Positions 7,188 to 15,116 of a DNA stretch of 20,436 bases are shown piece after piece; position 1 is the first letter of the stretch; each line of letters opens with the position of its first letter. The stretch spans positions 1-20,436 of the forward strand of contig DASTBU010000123.1 in the NCBI GenBank assembly GCA_035711845.1, read 5' to 3'. This DNA comes from DASTBU01 sp035711845. GTDB lineage: Bacteria; Acidobacteriota; Vicinamibacteria; Vicinamibacterales; 2-12-FULL-66-21. The translations under genes and the position numbers were made by a program. The notes below the pieces were generated by a model, which worked only from the letters and a program-made list of their open reading frames with translations, made no database searches and was not told the DNA's origin.

Positions 7188-8629
7188 GCTTGATTCTGGC
7201 GGCACTCGTCACTGTTACGGGCTGCGTGTCGAGTGCCGCCCCGCGCGGCCCCGCGCCGGTAGGCGCTCCGCCAGCCCCGACCCGGACTGTCGCTGCGGCG
7301 CCAGCGCCCCCCTCGGCCGTTGACGGCTCTGTCATCGCGGAGGCCTCCGTCCGCAGCCACATGACGTTTCTCGCGGGCGATGCGCTGAACGGTCGCGGAA
7401 GCGGGACGCGCGACGAGTGGATTGCGGCGGAGTACCTCGGCGCGCAGATGCTGGAATGGGGGATCGAGCCGCTCGGCGACAACGGCGGCTTCGTTCAGCA
7501 GATCGAGGTCGAGCGGTACGAAACCACCGCGCCGCCGGTGATGGTCGCCGGGAGCACCAAGTACACCCACGGCCAGAACATCCTCGTCCAGAGCCTGAGC
7601 GCAGCGAAGATCGCGGGCACGCTCCAGAAGTTCGCCGGAGGAAGTCCGGCGCCGCCCGGGTCCGTTGTTCTGATGCCCGAAACACCACCCCAGGGCTATC
7701 AGGCGTCTGTCAGCGCCGCTTCGGCGGTCCTCCTGCTGGAGAGTCCACAGATATCTTCTCGCCGGACATCGAGCCGTCGGCTGCCCACGCCCGCCGCTCG
7801 GCTGATCGGCGTCCCCGCAGGCGCTCCGATCCGCCCCTCGGTCGTGTTTCTGGACAAGGCAGCGTATGCAGCAATGGCCGCCGCGCCAGAGGGTACTCAG
7901 ATCTCCATCGAAGCCGACGTGAAGCCGGCGCGGAGAACGCAGACATGGAATGCCGTCGGCCGGATCACGGGCAGCGACCCGGGCGCCTCCTCGGAGGTCA
8001 TCCTGCTGTCCGCTCACCTCGATCACGTCGGCAACCGCCCGGCCAGAGATGGCGCGACCGGTGCGGACACGATTTACAACGGCGCTGACGACGACGCATC
8101 GGGAAGCGTGGCGGTGCTGGAACTGGCCCGAGCGCTCGCGGCCGGGCCGCGGCCGAAGAGAACCATCGTGTTCGCGTTCTTCGGGAGCGAAGAGGCAGGC
8201 GGGTTCGGCTCACGGTTCTTTGCCGACCGGCCGGTCGTCCCGCTGTCGCAGATTGTTGCGAATCTCCAGTTCGAGATGATTGGACGGCCCGACAACAAGG
8301 TGCCCGCCCAGACCTTGTGGCTGACCGGGTACGAGCGCTCGACCCTGGGACCCGAGCTTGCCCGGCAGGGCGCGAAGCTCGTTCAGGATCCACATCCGGA
8401 GGAGAACTTCTTCACTCGCTCCGACAACATTCAGTTCGCGCGCCGCGGCGTGATTGCGCACACCGTGTCCAGCTTCGGCCTGCACAAGGAGTATCACCAG
8501 GCGTCCGACGAAGTGCGCCACATCAACTTCGCGCACATGACCAGCGCCATCCGGTCCATGCTGGGGCCGATCCGCTGGCTCGCCGATTCCGGCTTCACGC
8601 CCGAATGGCTGCCGGGGATGAAACCATAG
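7154..8629 (+). CDS. M28-family zinc aminopeptidase-like lipoprotein with PA-like insert
   Basis: From the ATG at 7154 the product is 491 residues. The N-terminus is MNQMNLMNPLNR, then a hydrophobic stretch and a lipobox VTGC with lipidated C24, then a Pro/Ala-rich linker (about 28-55). The M28 fold follows with a PA-like insert (about 140-255). Likely zinc ligands and catalytic residues: H288 (SAHLDHVG), D313 (NGADDDASG), E346/E347 (GSEEAGG), E374 (FEMIG, where many members have Asp) and H448 (EYHQASDE). It is likely an envelope-anchored exopeptidase that trims imported or external peptides. Starts at 7163 and 7172 are equally possible, because the start region is a 9-bp repeat without a Shine-Dalgarno sequence. 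It follows the PHP gene by 5 nt and is probably co-transcribed with it. Confidence 0.9.
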   Translation: MNQMNLMNPLNRLILAALVTVTGCVSSAAPRGPAPVGAPPAPTRTVAAAPAPPSAVDGSVIAEASVRSHMTFLAGDALNGRGSGTRDEWIAAEYLGAQMLEWGIEPLGDNGGFVQQIEVERYETTAPPVMVAGSTKYTHGQNILVQSLSAAKIAGTLQKFAGGSPAPPGSVVLMPETPPQGYQASVSAASAVLLLESPQISSRRTSSRRLPTPAARLIGVPAGAPIRPSVVFLDKAAYAAMAAAPEGTQISIEADVKPARRTQTWNAVGRITGSDPGASSEVILLSAHLDHVGNRPARDGATGADTIYNGADDDASGSVAVLELARALAAGPRPKRTIVFAFFGSEEAGGFGSRFFADRPVVPLSQIVANLQFEMIGRPDNKVPAQTLWLTGYERSTLGPELARQGAKLVQDPHPEENFFTRSDNIQFARRGVIAHTVSSFGLHKEYHQASDEVRHINFAHMTSAIRSMLGPIRWLADSGFTPEWLPGMKP

Positions 8630-8706
8630 GAATGCTGAATGCTGAATGCTGAATGCTGAATGTTGAATGCTGAAGGTGGAAGGCAGAATGCGGACGGCGG
8701 ACGGCG
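8630..8706 (+). repeat. Heptamer tandem array (11 units) filling the gap between convergent genes
   Basis: Eleven consecutive 7-bp units run from the base after one stop codon to 4 bp before the other. They begin as GAATGCT (four times), GAATGTT and GAATGCT, then decay to GAAGGTG, GAAGGCA, GAATGCG and GACGGCG (twice). All units begin GAA or GAC. The array occupies 77 of the 81 bp separating the M28 lipoprotein from the convergent membrane-protein gene. No transcription terminator is seen here. Confidence 0.9.
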
Positions 8707-8710
8707 GAGA

Positions 8711-10741
8711 TCAGCCGCCTCTGACCTTTATCTCCTCCACCATCCACTCCCGCACGGGATAGACACGGAGATAGCGCGCGCGGGTGGGAGGGAACTGGAT
8801 CCTGGCCGGCGCCTGCCTCCAGTCGCGCAAGAAGGCATCCAGCACGAACTCGCCGGTCCACCCTAGCCACACCTCTCGCCACTGCTCCCCATCGTCAGAC
8901 GCTTCGATCAGCAGGCGTTCGTCGACGTCTCTGAAGCGTTCGCGCACCGCGAACTCGATCGCGCTGAGAGCCCGAGGCTCTCCGCAGTCGATTCTCAGCC
9001 GCCGGGCCTCCAGGTCCATTGCGCGGCACGGCAGTTCCGAATCAGGCGGCGGCAAGGGCTTCGGCGGCTGGCGGGGTAACAGGTAGACCGGGCCGGCTCC
9101 GCTCACATTCAGGAGCGAGGCCTCGGCCATGGACTCCACCATGCGGCGGAACCTGCCGCTCCGGTCGGCGGCGCGGCTCACGACGATCACCAGCGGGCGA
9201 TCCCTGGCGAGATAGCGCAGCACCGAAGGGTCGCGGCGTCGCACGGCGAGCGTGAGCACGGCGTAGTGATACGGGGTGTAGCCGCTGTATCCGTTGACGA
9301 GCGGCCGCTCGTGGAACATCGCGCGGTACAGGCTCGCCACTCTCCCCCCGCCAGAGTCTGTCGGAATCTCGAGGACCGCCGCATCCGGCGCGTCCGTGAG
9401 CAACAGCCTCGGCGGCGGCACAATCAACGGCATGCGTTCCTGAAGCCCCTCGAGCCCGACGACTGCCACGAGGAGGGCTCCCGCAGCGGTTCGCCAGCGG
9501 CCGCCGGACCTGAGAAACCAGGCCAGGGAACAGGCTGCGGCGAGCGCGAGACACAGCGACCCGAGCATCGCGTACCGCGAGGGCACCCGCAGCCCGTTGT
9601 AGCCGGGCAGCCAGAGCAGCCAGGTGTAGGGCCGCAGCCACGAAGGCGGGCCGCCCGACTCACCGCCGGGTCCCAGCGCGAGCGCAAACATCAGGAGGGC
9701 GGCTGCGCAATAGAAGATGAGGTTCGAGGCTGTACCGGCATGAGGCCCCCGGAGGCTCGAAGGCTGCGGAGATCGTCGACGGCGCACAAGGGCGAGTGCA
9801 AGCCCGAGTGTCGCGAGTATCACAACGGTGAGACCAGGAAACAGATAGTCCTCTGCCGACGACCCCTTGCCATCGGACCACAAGGCCAGGAGCGGATGTC
9901 CACGGCCGAACGAGTTCAGCGTCGCGCTGTACTGCCGGATGCTCTCGAGACTGCGCGCGATGCCGAGCGACTTGTGCACCGAGTAGTAACCCAGCAGGAC
10001 AGGCAGCAACAGCAGCGACGAACCAACCCAGACCGCCACGAGCGCCAGACCCTTGCGGGGGGCGGTCCGCCACGGCGTGAACCAGACGATCCACGGCACA
10101 ATCAGCGCGGGGAGAAACAGCATGTAGTAACCGTTCGACAGTGCCTGGAGGACCCAGGAGAGGCCGAACAGCGCAAGCCATCGGCCACGGCCCGTGTCGA
10201 CATATGCGTGCATGCCGAGCAGCATCGCCGGCATCCATTGCGACGTGAGCATCTGGATATGGGACACGTGGCTCGCGCGGTAGGGCGCGAAGCCGAACGC
10301 GAGGCCCGCGCAGGCGGCGGCCAGCGTCGATCCGGTGAGTCGGAACGCGAGCACATAGGCGAAGAACGCCGACATCGCATAGGAGAGCAGCAGCACCAGG
10401 TTGTGGGCGGTCAGCGGTTCGAGCCCGGCGAGCTGAAGCGGCGTTGCGATGACGCTCTGACCGAGCAGGTGCTCGGACAGCGCGATGGCCCCGCGCATGG
10501 GAACGAAGATCGGCGGGTTCCACCAGCGTTCCGTGAGCGGGACCGCGTGCGCGTTCCACCAGAGAATCCAGGTGGTGAGGATCGGATCCCCCGGATCGTG
10601 GGGAATCCTCGACAACTGCGCGGCGAGCGGCCAGGTCCAGAAGACAGCGAGGATCGTGGCAACGAGCAGCGCGCCGGCATGCCGCGCCTGTAGTCTGGTC
10701 ATCGGCGGCTCGTCAGTACGCAGCCCGGGCGCTCTGAGCAT
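8711..10741 (-). CDS. Polytopic membrane protein, GT-C glycosyltransferase-like, with C-terminal discoidin-like domain
   Basis: The 676-residue product has roughly ten or more hydrophobic segments between residues 21 and 437. The first periplasmic loop carries acidic residues (HDPGDPILTTW, D49/D52) as in GT-C glycosyltransferases, and 'FAPYRASHVSHIQMLTSQWMP' (151-171) resembles a motif common in bacterial GT-C-like membrane proteins. A soluble part follows (about 440-560). Residues about 575-676 (IDCGEPRALSAIEFAVRER ... LIEASDDGEQWREVW ... ARYLRVYPV) look like an F5/8-type C (discoidin) carbohydrate-binding domain. A role in transferring or handling polyprenyl-linked sugars is inference. An ATG at 10702 (MTRLQARHAG) with a weak GACGAG upstream is an alternative start that removes 13 residues. 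It lies 103 bp downstream of the M28 gene on the same strand. Confidence 0.85.
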   Translation of the reverse strand: MLRAPGLRTDEPPMTRLQARHAGALLVATILAVFWTWPLAAQLSRIPHDPGDPILTTWILWWNAHAVPLTERWWNPPIFVPMRGAIALSEHLLGQSVIATPLQLAGLEPLTAHNLVLLLSYAMSAFFAYVLAFRLTGSTLAAACAGLAFGFAPYRASHVSHIQMLTSQWMPAMLLGMHAYVDTGRGRWLALFGLSWVLQALSNGYYMLFLPALIVPWIVWFTPWRTAPRKGLALVAVWVGSSLLLLPVLLGYYSVHKSLGIARSLESIRQYSATLNSFGRGHPLLALWSDGKGSSAEDYLFPGLTVVILATLGLALALVRRRRSPQPSSLRGPHAGTASNLIFYCAAALLMFALALGPGGESGGPPSWLRPYTWLLWLPGYNGLRVPSRYAMLGSLCLALAAACSLAWFLRSGGRWRTAAGALLVAVVGLEGLQERMPLIVPPPRLLLTDAPDAAVLEIPTDSGGGRVASLYRAMFHERPLVNGYSGYTPYHYAVLTLAVRRRDPSVLRYLARDRPLVIVVSRAADRSGRFRRMVESMAEASLLNVSGAGPVYLLPRQPPKPLPPPDSELPCRAMDLEARRLRIDCGEPRALSAIEFAVRERFRDVDERLLIEASDDGEQWREVWLGWTGEFVLDAFLRDWRQAPARIQFPPTRARYLRVYPVREWMVEEIKVRGG

Positions 10742-10793
10742 CGCTGTCGATGATCGTGAGCCAAGCCGTCCCGTGGTGAGTGCGCCCGCCAGT

Positions 10794-10829
10794 CTGAATC
10801 GGGAATCGAGGAGTCGATTCCCGATTCAG
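10794..10829. repeat. Perfect 16-bp inverted repeat built from heptamers
   Basis: CTGAATCGGGAATCGA (10794-10809) and its exact reverse complement (10814-10829) flank a GGAG loop. Each arm holds two heptamer-like units (GAATCGG, GAATCGA). It lies between the M28 stop (10845) and the membrane-protein start (10741). No T-run follows on the minus strand, so it is not a classical intrinsic terminator, but the transcript would form a strong hairpin that could terminate or stabilise the upstream mRNA. Confidence 0.85.
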
Positions 10830-10844
10830 TCTTCGCGTACGACG

Positions 10845-12470
10845 CTACCGTCCGACGCTGGCTGTCGTGGTTCCCGTGCCACCCTGGGGTCGGGGAAGCG
10901 GCTTGCGCGGGAGCTTTTCCTCGCGGTTCGCGGCATGATAAACGAACGCGGCAACGATCACCGCGTTCTGCTTCATGTCCGCGGCCTGGATGCGCTCGTA
11001 CACGTCCATGTTGGAGTGGTGCGTCCGCGTGCTGTACTCCACGGGATCCTGGATGAACTGGAAGCCGGGCAGTCCCACGCGGTCGTAGGACAAGTGATCG
11101 GTACCGCCCGTGTCCCTGATCGACAGCGTTCGCATTCCCAGGTTGTGGAAGGGCTTCATCCACGTCTCGAAGATGGGTGCGATGGCTTCATTACCCTGGA
11201 GGTACACGCCGCGAATCGCGCCGGTGCCGTTGTCCACGTTGAAGTAGCCTGAGAACTTCGCGTGCCCGGGTTTGAGCACCATGTCGGCCGGATTCGCGAA
11301 ATGCTCGGTGACGTACAGCCGCGACCCGATCAGCCCCTGTTCCTCGCCGCCCCATAGCCCGATCCTGACCGTTCGCCGCAGCGGCAGGCCGCTCTGCTTG
11401 AGGATGCGGATGGCCTCCATCATCACCGCCGACCCGGCGGCGTTGTCCGTCGCTCCAGTTCCGCTGTGCCACGAGTCGAAGTGGGCGCCCAGCATCACGA
11501 GCTCGTCTGCCTTGTCCGTGCCGGGAATCTCCCCCACCACGTTGAACGAGTTCACGTCGTCAAGGAACGTGTTCTTGATGTCCATTTCGATTTTGACGGA
11601 CTGATTCTTGGCGAGCGTCCGCGAGATGCGCCCGTAGTGCTCGACTGCGATCGCGATGGCCGGGACGCCGAGCTCGGCGTCGGGCTGACGATTGGCCGAT
11701 GCGCCGCCCACGAAGACGGTTCCTCCATCACCGCGGCCGGCGGTCAACGTCGCCAGCACGCCTTCGGTCTTGTAGAACTGCCCGAGCGCGCGCGCAAAGC
11801 TCTGGGCGCCGCCTCGACCGCCCCCGGGCCCGCCGGCTCGTCCTGGTCCTCCGGCGCGGCCGCCCCGGCCCACGCGAGTCGGATCGTCCTCCCGCTCCAT
11901 TGCCGCGAGCTCTTCCTCGGTGAATCGCCGTGCCGGCGGCTCGAACAGCGCGTTCACGTCCCGCATCGCCTGGGTAAGGACGAATTTGCCCTTCAGCTTT
12001 CCCTTGAACTCAGCCATCTGTTGCTCGTTCTCGATGACGGCGATCATGGCGTCGCCGGAGACGAGGCCATTGGTCCCCGGCGTCCACGCAGTCGGATGAC
12101 CGATGATGGCGAAGCTGCCGCCGGGCGTCGTGGCCATGGCGTAGTACTTGTCATTCGACCATCCTCGGCCGAACGGGAACGGCTCGAGCCCGACGTTGGC
12201 GAGCCCCCATGACGTCATTTCCTTCACGGCCCAGTCGCCGGCCCTGCGATATCCCGGCGAGTTGGTGAGGCGCGGACCATACACGTCGGTCAGCCAGCTC
12301 AAGATCTCCATCACCTGTGAGTTCTGAAACCCTTCCTGCTTGATCTTGAAGATCGCCTCGTAGTCGATTTTTTCTGGTGCCTGCTGAGCCGACACCGGAA
12401 CGAGCGTGACGGCAAGTGTCAGCGCAGCGAACGCCGACAGCACCGGCCGCTGTCTGATCGCAAAGTTCAT
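10845..12470 (-). CDS. Secreted M28-family zinc peptidase
   Basis: The 541-residue product starts at the ATG at 12470, preceded by GAGAGG at 5-nt spacing. It carries a signal peptide ending VSA-QQ (residues 28-29). A PA-like domain spans about 110-300. The M28 catalytic domain has H330 (GAHFDSW), D342 (GATDNAAG), E376/E377 (GGEEQG), D413 (NVDNG) and H484/H485 (RTHHSNMD), so all zinc ligands are present. This fits periplasmic or secreted carboxypeptidase Q or aminopeptidase-like members. A low-complexity Gly/Arg/Pro stretch (about 199-221) is inserted in the PA-like region. The frame extends upstream to 12695, but that extension would place the signal peptide internally. The encoded peptidase differs from the lipoprotein M28 at 7154 in anchoring and in having Asp at the fourth ligand position. 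Confidence 0.93.
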   Translation of the reverse strand: MNFAIRQRPVLSAFAALTLAVTLVPVSAQQAPEKIDYEAIFKIKQEGFQNSQVMEILSWLTDVYGPRLTNSPGYRRAGDWAVKEMTSWGLANVGLEPFPFGRGWSNDKYYAMATTPGGSFAIIGHPTAWTPGTNGLVSGDAMIAVIENEQQMAEFKGKLKGKFVLTQAMRDVNALFEPPARRFTEEELAAMEREDDPTRVGRGGRAGGPGRAGGPGGGRGGAQSFARALGQFYKTEGVLATLTAGRGDGGTVFVGGASANRQPDAELGVPAIAIAVEHYGRISRTLAKNQSVKIEMDIKNTFLDDVNSFNVVGEIPGTDKADELVMLGAHFDSWHSGTGATDNAAGSAVMMEAIRILKQSGLPLRRTVRIGLWGGEEQGLIGSRLYVTEHFANPADMVLKPGHAKFSGYFNVDNGTGAIRGVYLQGNEAIAPIFETWMKPFHNLGMRTLSIRDTGGTDHLSYDRVGLPGFQFIQDPVEYSTRTHHSNMDVYERIQAADMKQNAVIVAAFVYHAANREEKLPRKPLPRPQGGTGTTTASVGR

Positions 12471-12772
12471 TGCATCCTCTCTTATAGGTAGTGCAAGCCT
12501 TGATGACGTGGACCGACGCCCGTGGTGCCGGCCCGCCGCAAGCATAGCCGGGTTGTCAGTCCATTTGCCAGACGTGACGGGAATAACGATTCTGACGCCT
12601 GAGAGGCGCGGACCGCTTACAGAACTGAATGTTCGAGTCGAAAAATGTGATCGGCGGCGGTCGTGTGACGGGCCGTCGGCAAGCCGCAGGTGCATGACTG
12701 CCTGGAGTTTAGCGCCGTCGGGCCGAGCTGGACGGTCACTGGTGCATGGGTTGCACTTTGCAGGGTCGCCCC
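12471..12772. other. Divergent intergenic region, 302 bp
   Basis: Separates the minus-strand M28 gene from the plus-strand PEGA operon and must contain both promoters. Beyond the GAGAGG site near 12476 I see no convincing -35/-10 pair, repeat or small gene. The AT-richer stretch at 12629-12651 (around GTCGAAAAATGTGAT) is the most promoter-like part. Confidence 0.5.
12476..12481 (-). promoter_or_regulatory. Ribosome-binding site deciding the start at 12470
   Basis: On the minus strand GAGAGG lies 5 nt before the ATG at 12470. TATAAG (12486-12481) abuts it and could be a -10 element, but it would start the RNA inside or after this site, so I favour the ribosome-binding reading. Confidence 0.55.
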
Positions 12773-15091
12773 ATGAGCACTATCCCCATGTCAAGTGAAC
12801 GGCCAGAGGCTCCCTTGTTCTGCGACGGTATCGGCGATCGGGTGGTCGCTGCCGATGGCGCCACCGGCGAACTGCTGCAGATTCTGCGCATCAAACCGGC
12901 GCTCACCGCCGTTCCCTCGTTCGAGTTCGCGCTGCGCGAGCGGACCGCGCGGCTGGCAAATTTCAGGCACGCGTATTACGCGCGCGTTCGTCGCGTGGAT
13001 CGGGTACAGGTGCCCGCGCCCGGCCTGGCGATCGTATCGGATCACGTCGAGGGCACCCGGCTGTCCGACATCCTGCGGGTCGCGCACGAACGCAGGCTCC
13101 AACTGGATACCAATGCGGCTGTCTGCCTCATACGGCAGCTGGTGCCCGCCCTCGCGCTGCTCCACGAGAACGCAAGGGACGTCGCTCACGGGCTGATCGC
13201 GCCAGAGCGGCTGATCGTCACGCCCCACGCCAGGCTGGTGATCGTCGAGCACGTGCTCGCGGCTGCGATCGAGCAGCTGCAATTCAGCCGCGACCGCCTG
13301 TGGCAGGAGCTCCGGATTGCGATGCCGCCGAGCGCCGGCCTCTCGCGCTTCGATCACCGCGCGGACGTCACAGGCGTGGGGCTCGTCGCACTGGCGCTCC
13401 TCCTGGGCCGCCCGCTCAACGCCGACGAGTATCCGCACCGGCTTCCCGCTCTGCTCCAGGAAGCGCGTCAGCGCACGTCGATGGGCGAGGAGCAGCCTCT
13501 CTCGGCGCCGCTGCGCGACTGGCTGGCGCGTGCGCTGCAGCTCGATTCGCGCCGCGCGTTTGCGTCCGCACCGGAGGCGCTCAGCGCGTTCGAAGAACTG
13601 CTGGCGGACGACTCGATGTACGTCGCTGCTCCAGTCGCACTCGAGACGTTCCTGTCGCGGTACATCGCCGCGCTGCTGGAGCCCAACGGATTCGAGGAAC
13701 CGCCTGCGCCGGTCCAGAGCTCGAGTGTCGCCAAACCAGTGCACGATGCGCGACCGTTCGGTCCGACGCACGCTGCGCCCCCGCAGGCTGCGGCGCCGTC
13801 TGCGCCTGCCCGGTCGGGCAGACACACCGAGGCTCCGGTGGCGACGCGACCACTCGTCTTGTCGGGCGCCTCGCCCGCATCGCCGGGCGCTGTAGCGCCC
13901 CCGGCACCGAGCCAGACGACGGCACCGAGCCAGACGACGGCACCGAAAGCGGGCGCGCAGCCGATCGCTTCCGCCCGCGATCTCACCGATTTGATCTCCG
14001 CCGACGATCTTGCTGCGACGTCCCACCGCGGTCCTCTGGCACAGCCCCGGCCGTCACTCTTCGATGTCGACGCTGCGTTCGGTCCGCCTGATGTGCCGGA
14101 GCCGGAAACGACGAAGCGGCGATTCACGCTCTCGAAGAAGGCCGTGCTGGGCGTTGCGGCTGCCCTCATTCTGGCGGCGGCCGGTTTCGTCGCGCCCAAG
14201 TTCTTCACGAACAGCGTCGCCCCTGCGCCCGAGATGGGTACGCTCGTCGTGCAGTCGAACCCGGCGGGCGTGCAGGTCTTCGTGGACGGTGTCGACCGCG
14301 GGCTGACGCCGGCCAACATTTCGGTTACGCCCGGTGCGCACATCCTGGAGTTGCGCGGCCGCGGAGTGCCGCGAGTGATCCCGTTCAATGCCACGGCCGG
14401 GGCACAGGTCTCTCACTATCTCGAGTTCGCCGCGGCGCCAGAGACCGGTCATCTGCGCGTCGAGTCGCAACCGGAGGGCGCCAAGGTCACCGTTGACGGC
14501 GTTGCGCGCGGCGTCGCCCCGCTGACGGTGTCGGATCTGACCCCCGGTGATCACGAGGTCCTCCTCGAATCGGCTGAGGCGTCCTCACGTCACGTCGCCA
14601 CCGTGCAGGCGGGCGGAACCGTATCTCTGGTGGTTCCCGTCGGCGCGGCGGCGGCCGCCGACGCGCCCGGTTCGGGTCCGGTATCCGGGTGGCTCAGCGT
14701 CAAGGCGCCATTCTCGCTCGAGATTCGCGAGGGTGGCCGTGTCATCGGTACGACCGACGCGGACCGGTTGATGCTTGCGGCGGGTCGCCACGAGCTGCTG
14801 CTCGTGAACGAAACGCTCGGCTACACGGCAACGCGCGTCGTCACTGTCTCGCCGGGCAAGACCGCATCGATCAGAGCGGAGCTTCCCAACGGGGCCGTGA
14901 ACCTCAACGCCTCACCCTGGGCAGAGGTCTGGATCGATGGACAGCGGGTCGGCGAAACGCCGATTGGGAACCTCTCGGTGCCGATCGGTCCACACGAGGT
15001 GGTGTTCCGGCACCCGCAGTTCGGCGAGAAGCGTCATGCGATCTCGGTCACCACGGCGGAGCCGGTCAGGCTCAGCGTGGACATGCGGTAG
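12773..15091 (+). CDS. Membrane-anchored pseudokinase with four PEGA modules
   Basis: The 772-residue protein starts at ATG AGC ACT; an in-frame ATG at 12746 and another at 12788 are alternatives. Residues about 18-280 resemble a Ser/Thr kinase fold, but the catalytic loop reads AHGLIAPERLIV (138-149) without the HRD Asp, the DFG position reads IVEH, and no glycine-rich loop is visible, so it is probably a pseudokinase. A Pro/Ala/Ser-rich linker (about 307-450) contains a PSQTTA duplication. A membrane span follows (about 456-475, KKAVLGVAAALILAAAGFVA). Four PEGA-type modules come next (about 488-553, 558-623, 638-704, 708-771), with 'VQVFVDGVDRG', 'AKVTVDGVARG', a degenerate third (LEIREGGRVIG) and 'AEVWIDGQRVG'. 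PEGA modules are found mostly on the outer face of bacterial membranes. It probably links a cytoplasmic scaffold to the envelope. First gene of a likely operon. Confidence 0.88.
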   Translation: MSTIPMSSERPEAPLFCDGIGDRVVAADGATGELLQILRIKPALTAVPSFEFALRERTARLANFRHAYYARVRRVDRVQVPAPGLAIVSDHVEGTRLSDILRVAHERRLQLDTNAAVCLIRQLVPALALLHENARDVAHGLIAPERLIVTPHARLVIVEHVLAAAIEQLQFSRDRLWQELRIAMPPSAGLSRFDHRADVTGVGLVALALLLGRPLNADEYPHRLPALLQEARQRTSMGEEQPLSAPLRDWLARALQLDSRRAFASAPEALSAFEELLADDSMYVAAPVALETFLSRYIAALLEPNGFEEPPAPVQSSSVAKPVHDARPFGPTHAAPPQAAAPSAPARSGRHTEAPVATRPLVLSGASPASPGAVAPPAPSQTTAPSQTTAPKAGAQPIASARDLTDLISADDLAATSHRGPLAQPRPSLFDVDAAFGPPDVPEPETTKRRFTLSKKAVLGVAAALILAAAGFVAPKFFTNSVAPAPEMGTLVVQSNPAGVQVFVDGVDRGLTPANISVTPGAHILELRGRGVPRVIPFNATAGAQVSHYLEFAAAPETGHLRVESQPEGAKVTVDGVARGVAPLTVSDLTPGDHEVLLESAEASSRHVATVQAGGTVSLVVPVGAAAAADAPGSGPVSGWLSVKAPFSLEIREGGRVIGTTDADRLMLAAGRHELLLVNETLGYTATRVVTVSPGKTASIRAELPNGAVNLNASPWAEVWIDGQRVGETPIGNLSVPIGPHEVVFRHPQFGEKRHAISVTTAEPVRLSVDMR
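13903..13946 (+). repeat. 18-bp tandem repeat in the pseudokinase linker
   Basis: Two exact 18-bp units (GGCACCGAGCCAGACGAC, 13903-13920 and 13921-13938) plus 8 bp of a third encode the duplicated PSQTTA in the proline-rich juxtamembrane linker. It keeps frame and is probably a slippage product. Confidence 0.85.
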
Positions 15092-15116
15092 CTGACGGGA
15101 AGGCTGAAGTTCGACG

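Noticed and set aside
5946..7205. Open frame of 419 codons on the minus strand, opposite the PHP gene
   Set aside because: It is antisense to a gene with clear PHP motifs, and its Ser/Gly/Met-rich start only mirrors the 9-bp repeat. High GC content makes long shadow frames common.
8630..8706. CRISPR array
   Set aside because: Units are 7 bp without spacers and no cas gene is present; it is a simple tandem repeat.
9266..10693. Open frame of 475 codons on the plus strand, opposite the GT-C-like gene
   Set aside because: The translation is rich in Arg, Glu and Gln with no hydrophobic core or known motif; it is the shadow of a strongly hydrophobic membrane protein.
12791..14026. Open frame of 411 codons on the minus strand inside the pseudokinase gene
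   Set aside because: Arg-rich, without motifs, and fully inside a better-supported gene on the other strand.
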